From Actinomycetota bacterium (GTDB taxonomy: Bacteria; Actinomycetota; Geothermincolia; Geothermincolales; RBG-13-55-18): a stretch of DNA of 27,976 bases. Position numbers and translations under genes: made by a program. Positions 23,382 through 27,976 of this stretch are shown here, piece by piece. Each line of letters starts with the position of its first letter. Position 1 is the first letter of the stretch. The stretch covers positions 1-27,976 of the forward strand of contig JAPWVA010000002.1 in NCBI GenBank assembly GCA_028275245.1, in the 5' to 3' direction. The notes below the pieces were generated by a model. That model was not told the DNA's origin. It saw nothing but the letters and a program-made list of their open reading frames with translations, and searched no databases.

Positions 23382-24536
23382 ATGGACTTCGAGCTCACCC
23401 CCGAACAGAAGGCCTTCTTCAACGAGGTGAAGGAATTCGCCGCCCGGGAGATCGCCCCCTACACCGAGGAATACGACCGCCGCGGCGAGTTCTACTGGGA
23501 GGGATGGCGCAAGATGGCCGCCATGGGGTTGCTGGGACTGCCCTTCCCGGAGGAGTACGGCGGCTCGGGAGCGGGGGCCCTGGACACAGCCATTGCCATG
23601 GACGCCTTCGGCGCCGGGGGAGGAGACGCGGGCATGTCCCTTTCCTGGGGAGCCCACACCATCATCGGCGCCATACCCATTTGGGTTATGGGAAACGAGG
23701 AGCAGAAGAGGAAATACCTCCCCCCCATATGCTCGGGGGAGAAGATCAGCTGCTTTGCCCTCACCGAGCCCGACGCCGGGTCCGATGCGGCCTCCATCCG
23801 CACCACTGCGGTACGCCAGGGGGATTATTACATCCTCAACGGCACTAAGATGTTCATAACCAACGGACCCATCGCCGACATCTGCATCGTGCTGGCGGTT
23901 ACCGACAAGGAGAAGGGCGGAGCAGGCATCAGCGCCTTCATCGTGGAGAAGGAGTTCGAGGGCTTCGAGGTAAGCCGGGAGCTGGACAAGATGGGTAACC
24001 GCACCTCTCCCACCGCCGAGCTCGCCTTCAACGATTGCAAGGTCCCGGTGGAGAACCGCCTGGGAGAGGAAGGGGAAGGCTTCTATGGAGTGGGAAAGGC
24101 CACCCTGGAATGGGAGAGGGCCATCATGGTTGCTCCCGCAGTGGGGGGCATGGAGGCCAACATCAACCGATGCATCCAGTATGCCCGGGAGAGGAAACAG
24201 TTCGGAAAGCCCATCGGGAAGTTCCAGGCGGTGGCCTTCAAGATAGCGGAGATGAAGTGCCTGCTGGACGCCGCACGGCTGTTGGTCTACCGGGTGGCCT
24301 GGATGAAGGACCAGGGAATACCGGCCATGCTGGAGGCCTGCGTATGCAAGCTGTTCGTGACCGAGGCGGCCTTCCGTGTGGCCAGCGAGGCGGTGCAGAT
24401 CTTTGGCGGCTATGGCTACATCCGGGAGTATCCGGTGGAGAGGACGCTGAGGGATGCCAAGCTGGGCACCATCGGGGCGGGCACTTCGGAGATCCAAAAG
24501 CTGATCATCAGTCGCATCCTGCTGGGCAAGCTCTGA
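23382..24536 (+). CDS. Acyl-CoA dehydrogenase (FAD), isovaleryl/long-chain-type catalytic base
   Basis: This 384-residue flavoenzyme oxidises acyl-CoA to 2-enoyl-CoA and passes electrons to electron-transfer flavoprotein. Typical segments are FALTEPDAGSDAASI (125-139), GTKMFITNG (154-162), ARERKQFGKPIGKFQ (268-282) and FGGYGYIREYPVERTLRDAK (341-360). The catalytic glutamate of short/medium-chain enzymes, in the IYEGT motif, is missing: here the residues are IGAGT, with A366 at that place. Instead E245 in TLEWERAIM aligns with the base used by isovaleryl-CoA and long-chain dehydrogenases. Branched-chain, long-chain or aromatic substrates are therefore plausible. The ribosome site AAGGAGG is ideal, and a promoter and terminator flank the gene, so it is probably a single-gene unit. 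Confidence 0.93.
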   Translation: MDFELTPEQKAFFNEVKEFAAREIAPYTEEYDRRGEFYWEGWRKMAAMGLLGLPFPEEYGGSGAGALDTAIAMDAFGAGGGDAGMSLSWGAHTIIGAIPIWVMGNEEQKRKYLPPICSGEKISCFALTEPDAGSDAASIRTTAVRQGDYYILNGTKMFITNGPIADICIVLAVTDKEKGGAGISAFIVEKEFEGFEVSRELDKMGNRTSPTAELAFNDCKVPVENRLGEEGEGFYGVGKATLEWERAIMVAPAVGGMEANINRCIQYARERKQFGKPIGKFQAVAFKIAEMKCLLDAARLLVYRVAWMKDQGIPAMLEACVCKLFVTEAAFRVASEAVQIFGGYGYIREYPVERTLRDAKLGTIGAGTSEIQKLIISRILLGKL

Positions 24537-24899
24537 GAAGGTTCCCGTGAAGCCGCCCCTCGGAGCGGCTCCTACCGCAGGTCGAAGCCTTGCGATACGC
24601 GGGCGGTGGTGGGGGCCGCCTGGTGGGCGGCTTTTCATCATTTCCCTTATTGTGATAGTAAAGGTGGGGGAGGAACGGGTTCCGGACCGGGCGGGAGCCA
24701 GCGGCCAACGGAAGGGAAGGCCCAGCGTGGGCCCCACTGGGGGCGTCCCCCCGATCCTAGCCGTTCACGGAACCGGATCCTCCGGTACGGCGTTTTTGAG
24801 GTGATACCCGGGGTCCAGGTTTTCCGGTATTTTTCCCTTCCCCGGGAAAGAAGGCAGGATGGAAGGGTCTTTTCGGGCGGGAGGTTGAAGGAGGCTTAC
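24537..24899. other. Intergenic region between acyl-CoA dehydrogenase and radical SAM genes
   Basis: Contains a 6-bp hairpin AGCCGC/GCGGCT without T tract about 15 bases after the dehydrogenase stop, then the terminator at 24614-24635. The frame of the radical SAM gene stays open through part of this region, but its translation is low-complexity (Gly/Pro/Arg) and is not counted as coding. Confidence 0.5.
24614..24635 (+). terminator. Rho-independent terminator after acyl-CoA dehydrogenase gene
   Basis: GCCGCC (24615-24620) pairs perfectly with GGCGGC (24626-24631) around TGGTG and is followed by TTTTCATCATTT; a G-T wobble at 24614/24632 can extend the stem. It lies about 80 bases after the stop. 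Confidence 0.6.
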
Positions 24900-26381
24900 T
24901 TGGCTGGTAAGGATCTACGGGTGGTAATCCTTTCCGACGTATGGGGCTTCGGGTTATTGGAAACCAAGCCAGAGCCCCTGTGGACCATCAGATACGATGC
25001 CCTGCGCAACAAATCCTTGCTAGTGCCCGAGTACGGTGTCATGTACGTGGCCGCGTTCCTGAAGGGCATGGGCATCGACTTCGAGGTGGTCAACCTGGTG
25101 GCCGACGTCTTCGCCGAGGAGAGTTGGTTCCGGGAGGAGGGCGGAGTCAGCGAGGACTCCCCCAGCCTATCACCCATCGCCGGCAGGGAAGCCCTTGCCC
25201 TGGCCAAGGAGCACCTTTACGGTAGCCTGGAAAGGCTACAGCCCCGGGTCCTGCTATTCCCCATGTCCATCTACTACGTGGCCCTCCACGCCCGAAAGCT
25301 GCTGGTGGACCTGAAACGACTCCTTCCCGAGTGCACCATGGTGACCGGAGGCGTCTACGCCACTCTGCATGCCGAGGAGATAATGAGGGATGGCGGGGCC
25401 GATTTCGTGGTCCGGGGAGAGGGGGAGTGGACTACCTATGAGCTCCTCTCCGCCCTCCGGGAGGGAGTCCGAGATTTCTCCGGCATCCGTGGACTCACCT
25501 GGAGGAAGGATGACGGGTGGGTCCATAACCCGCCCCGGGAGAGGGAGAGGGACCTGGACCGCTTTCCCCACCTCTACACTGTGTCGGGGGAGTTCAAGGT
25601 GGGCCTACGCCACCGACTCCTCAAGGCCTTGAACCCCTTCGAGGATTACGTCCCAGGGGCAGGTTTCCTGACCTCCCGGGGTTGTCCGGAGGAGTGCACC
25701 TTCTGCCTGGACCCCACCATCTGGGAGAGGAAAACCCGCTTCCACTCACCGGATTACGTGGGACGGGTGCTGGACTACTGCTGGGAGAACTTCCGCGACG
25801 GGGACCGTTCCTTCTACTTCGGAGACGCCACCTTCGCCCTGAACCGCAAGCGCCTGTGGAAGCTGCTGGAGGTGGCGAAAGAGATCCCCTTTACCTATAA
25901 CATCCAGACCCGGGTGGATACCGTCACCCCCGACGTGCTGGAGGGGTTGAGGAGGGCCCGGTTTACCTCTGTGGCCCTGGGCGCCGAGTCCCTGGATGAC
26001 CGCATACTGGCGGAGGTGGTGAGGAAGAGGACCACCGGGGTGGAGATCTTGCGGGCTGCCCGGGCGGTGAGGGAGGCAGGCATGAGGCCCCTACTGACCT
26101 TCATAGCCGGTCTTCCCACCGATACCAGGGTGAACTTGGAGCGTACTGCCCGCCTCCTACGGGATGAGGGTTTCAACGAGTCTTCCTTCTTCCCCCTGGT
26201 GGTTTTCCGGGGAACCCAGCTATACAGGGAATTCGAGAGGCTTTACCCCCAGGCGGCGGAGCGAGAGAGGTTCCGCCTCAACCCCTGGTCGGAGGAGTTC
26301 TGCTTCCCCAGCGGCGAGTTCCATGACATGCAGGAGCTGATCCAGTTCACCCAGTACCTGAACCAGGTGGTGCGTTCCTGA
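24900..26381 (+). CDS. B12-binding-domain-like radical SAM protein
   Basis: This 493-residue protein joins an N-terminal cobalamin-binding-like fold (about 5-190; GVMYVAAFLKGMGIDFEVVN, VTGGVYATLHAEEIM, VVRGEGEWTTYELL) to a radical SAM domain with the cluster motif GCPEECTFC (C262, C266, C269) and the SAM-binding region ALGAES (359-364). Members of this class are methyltransferases or cyclases, or act in tRNA and lipid modification. The usual DxHxxG cobalamin ligand motif is not visible, so B12 binding is doubtful. The start is chosen as TTG 24900 because AAGGAGG lies five bases before it and the conserved region starts there; the frame is open back to 24606. It has no obvious functional link to the flanking acyl-CoA dehydrogenase genes. 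Confidence 0.85.
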   Translation: MAGKDLRVVILSDVWGFGLLETKPEPLWTIRYDALRNKSLLVPEYGVMYVAAFLKGMGIDFEVVNLVADVFAEESWFREEGGVSEDSPSLSPIAGREALALAKEHLYGSLERLQPRVLLFPMSIYYVALHARKLLVDLKRLLPECTMVTGGVYATLHAEEIMRDGGADFVVRGEGEWTTYELLSALREGVRDFSGIRGLTWRKDDGWVHNPPRERERDLDRFPHLYTVSGEFKVGLRHRLLKALNPFEDYVPGAGFLTSRGCPEECTFCLDPTIWERKTRFHSPDYVGRVLDYCWENFRDGDRSFYFGDATFALNRKRLWKLLEVAKEIPFTYNIQTRVDTVTPDVLEGLRRARFTSVALGAESLDDRILAEVVRKRTTGVEILRAARAVREAGMRPLLTFIAGLPTDTRVNLERTARLLRDEGFNESSFFPLVVFRGTQLYREFERLYPQAAERERFRLNPWSEEFCFPSGEFHDMQELIQFTQYLNQVVRS

Positions 26382-26568
26382 AGGCCGTGATCCTGCCCCC
26401 CATCGCGGGAAGCCTTTTTGGCAGGGAAGGGATCAAACCAGCGCGTAAACGGAATAGGGTACATCCAGCGCAGATTCCCCCGAAGCTTATCGGAGGTCCG
26501 CCAGGGAAGGACCAGGACGTCGGAGAGCGCATTCGCTTCTCGCTCGATTCCGCCTCCAGGAAAAGGAA

Positions 26569-26593
26569 GAGGCCCGCGGGGGTTGCGGGCCTC
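26569..26593. terminator. Perfect 9-bp hairpin, weak terminator candidate
   Basis: GAGGCCCGC pairs with GCGGGCCTC around seven bases. Read on the minus strand it is followed by TTCCTTTTCC, a modest T-rich tract; on the plus strand no T run follows. It lies about 190 bases after the radical SAM gene, which is on the plus strand, so the terminator role is uncertain. Confidence 0.35.
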
Positions 26594-26844
26594 CCGAGGG
26601 ACAGTTCGCAAGAGGGCTGGGGGGTATCAGGGGGCTTGCGCGTAGGGGGAAGGGCTGTCCCTCAAAACCAATGGTGAAAAACCCTTTTCAAGGACCTTTC
26701 CCTGTAACCCTCCCTGTTGACCTCAACCTCGATGATGGAATACGGGGAGCACGGGTCCATCCACCGGGTGGGTGGTTTTCCCTCCCCCGTTAGGTTGATC
26801 GGCTGTCAGGACGAGGAAGGGTTGTGTGGGGTTGCCTGTCCGGT

Positions 26845-26874
26845 TTGATTGCTGGCGTGGGTCGGATTTAAGAT
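26845..26874 (+). promoter_or_regulatory. Possible promoter for the second acyl-CoA dehydrogenase-like gene
   Basis: TTGATT (26845-26850) and TAAGAT (26869-26874), each four of six to consensus, are 18 bases apart. The leader to the ATG at 26914 would be about 32 bases. Confidence 0.35.
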
Positions 26875-26913
26875 AGTCTTGACCTGGTGGCGTCCGTCCT
26901 GGAGGTGAGGGGA

Positions 26914-27976
26914 ATGCCCCACCAATTGGCAGTATTTGCCAAAGAGAGGATCCATCGGACCCTGGAGGAAAGGGAGAGGGATTGGGGTTCGGGCCGATCC
27001 CTATGGAAGGAAGCGGCAGAGCTTGGACTGTTGGGAGGACCCGACCCCCGGGGGCTGGAAGCCGGAGGGGAGAAGGTGGTGGAGATCGCCGCCAGGATGG
27101 CATCCCTGGTGGAAGTGGGCCAGGACCTAGGGATCGCCTTGAGCTTCCTCGACCACCTCCTTCTCTGCGCCTACCCCATCCAGGTCTTCGGTTCCCGTTC
27201 ACTACGGGAGCGTTATCTTCCTGCCCTCCTTTCCGGGGATATGATAGGGGCGGCGGCGATATCGGAACCCGAGTCGGGTGCCAATCCCGGAAGGATGGCC
27301 ACCGTGGCCGAGTCCGTGGAGGGAAAATACGTCCTCAAGGGCAGGAAGGGCCCGGTCACCAACGGGCCCTGGGCGGACGTTTTCCTGGTGGTGGCATCCA
27401 CTGAACCGGAAAGGGGAAAGGCAGGGCTTTCCGCCTTCCTCGTGGAGAGGGATGACGGGGTGCAGGTAGAGGAGCTGGACCTGGGATTCATTCCCACCTC
27501 TCCCCACGGAGTCCTCGTCCTGGACGGTGTGCAAGTCCCCCCCGATAGGATGCTGGGAGAGCCTGGATGGGGCCACCAGCCGATATCCAGGTCCCTCTTC
27601 ATATGGGAGAGGGCCGCCATGATACCCTCGGTGCTGGCCTTGATGGAGAGGTGGCACCACCGAGTGGTCAGGGGCATAGACCCGGACACCCTCTCCCCAG
27701 ACCTGCGGGTGGCCCTGGCCCAGGGAAAGGTGGACCTCACCGCCATGCGGGTGGTGGCGGAAAGGCTCCTCCGGCTCACCTTCCTGGAGACCCAGGGAGG
27801 TAGGGAGAGGTTGGAGCTCCTACTTTACTTCGGCCGCAGGTTGCCGGAGTGGGTGGAGGCCATGAACCAGGTGGTCCTGCAGCTTCCTATAAAGGCCTCT
27901 CCCGATGTGGTGCGGATGTCCAGGGACCTCCGCCTGGTGGACGTGGGGCGCTCCATGCTGGAATGGCAGTTCCAGA
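26914..27976 (+). CDS. Acyl-CoA dehydrogenase-like protein, N-terminal 354 residues (3' end outside window)
   Basis: The frame runs open from ATG 26914 to the window end. GGAGG lies eight bases before the ATG. The order of segments matches acyl-CoA dehydrogenases: AAAISEPESGANPGRMATV (113-131, the flavin-binding strand), YVLKGRKGPVTNGPWADVFLV (139-159), SAFLVERDDGVQV, and FIWERAAMIPSV with E232 where isovaleryl/long-chain types keep their base. It is more divergent than the gene at 23382: the N-terminal helical domain is short, the flavin segment has SEPESGANPG in place of TEPDAGSD, and the RKQFG motif is not visible. It may be a non-redox or partner-dependent relative, like the paired dehydrogenase subunits of steroid-degrading actinobacteria. 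The C-terminal motifs lie beyond the window. Confidence 0.82.
   Translation, partial: MPHQLAVFAKERIHRTLEERERDWGSGRSLWKEAAELGLLGGPDPRGLEAGGEKVVEIAARMASLVEVGQDLGIALSFLDHLLLCAYPIQVFGSRSLRERYLPALLSGDMIGAAAISEPESGANPGRMATVAESVEGKYVLKGRKGPVTNGPWADVFLVVASTEPERGKAGLSAFLVERDDGVQVEELDLGFIPTSPHGVLVLDGVQVPPDRMLGEPGWGHQPISRSLFIWERAAMIPSVLALMERWHHRVVRGIDPDTLSPDLRVALAQGKVDLTAMRVVAERLLRLTFLETQGGRERLELLLYFGRRLPEWVEAMNQVVLQLPIKASPDVVRMSRDLRLVDVGRSMLEWQFQ

Larger units (their letters stand above)
26382..26913. other. 532-base intergenic region with hairpin and promoter-like sequence
   Basis: No protein-coding frame is convincing. A perfect hairpin lies at 26569-26593 and a promoter-like pair at 26845-26874. 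An open frame at 26387-26677 is composed of Arg/Gly/Pro-rich sequence with no domain. Confidence 0.5.

Noticed and set aside
23118..24737. 539-codon minus-strand open frame
   Set aside because: It is antisense to the acyl-CoA dehydrogenase and hydratase genes, lacks any recognisable domain, and reflects GC-rich codon bias on the other strand.
24606..24899. N-terminal extension of the radical SAM frame
   Set aside because: The translation is low-complexity, overlaps a terminator, and a strong ribosome site precedes the later TTG start.
26387..26677. 96-codon plus-strand frame after the radical SAM gene
   Set aside because: It overlaps a perfect hairpin, has no ribosome site, and shows no domain.
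1..27976. tRNA, rRNA, transposase, integrase, toxin-antitoxin or cas genes
   Set aside because: I looked by eye for tRNA T-arm-like words and for familiar protein motifs of these classes and found none outside coding sequence; a covariance-model scan would be needed to exclude small RNAs.

Overview
The window is GC-rich bacterial chromosome with good Shine-Dalgarno sequences and no rRNA, tRNA, phage or transposase gene that I could recognise. The best guess at origin is a deep-branching Actinobacteriota lineage, for example Geothermincolia/OPB41-like, probably a metagenome-derived genome. The hints are a DUF3068 (PorA-family) membrane protein, a cell-wall amidase carrying tandem surface modules that begin WYFAEG, Actinobacteria-like L,D-transpeptidase architecture, and a fatty-acid degradation set. 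This is inference from protein character, not a database match.

Layout. 1-3984: the 3' end of a Cu+-type P-type ATPase, a RidA-family protein, and a secreted N-acetylmuramoyl-L-alanine amidase whose C-terminal half is four 105-residue modules. 4431-8539: a cell-envelope stretch with the DUF3068 protein, a small zinc-ribbon/coiled-coil protein, an L,D-transpeptidase and a ketopantoate-reductase-like protein with altered catalytic residues. 8540-10876: a mostly non-coding stretch that holds a DJ-1/PfpI-type lipoprotein on the minus strand, a probable decayed PH-like gene, and a two-copy 37-bp repeat spaced like a minimal CRISPR. 10877-14313 (minus strand): an acyl-CoA ligase and a DUF362/ferredoxin protein, separated by about 0.7 kb without a gene. 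14677-20419: an RND/MMPL exporter, a zinc alcohol dehydrogenase and adenine deaminase. 21341-27976: 3-hydroxyacyl-CoA dehydrogenase, enoyl-CoA hydratase, acyl-CoA dehydrogenase, a B12-binding-like radical SAM protein, and the start of a second acyl-CoA dehydrogenase-like gene cut by the window edge.

How it fits together. The acyl-CoA ligase, acyl-CoA dehydrogenase, enoyl-CoA hydratase and 3-hydroxyacyl-CoA dehydrogenase cover activation and the first three steps of beta-oxidation (or the reverse, butyrate-type, reactions). No thiolase is present here. The genes are not a tight operon: several have their own promoter-like or terminator-like sequences. The amidase, L,D-transpeptidase and DUF3068 genes all act at the cell envelope.

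The most notable observations are a perfect 148-bp direct repeat inside the amidase gene, the CRISPR-like repeat pair, the decayed gene next to it, and several proteins with non-canonical active sites. I found no convincing, complete new multi-gene system, and I do not claim one.
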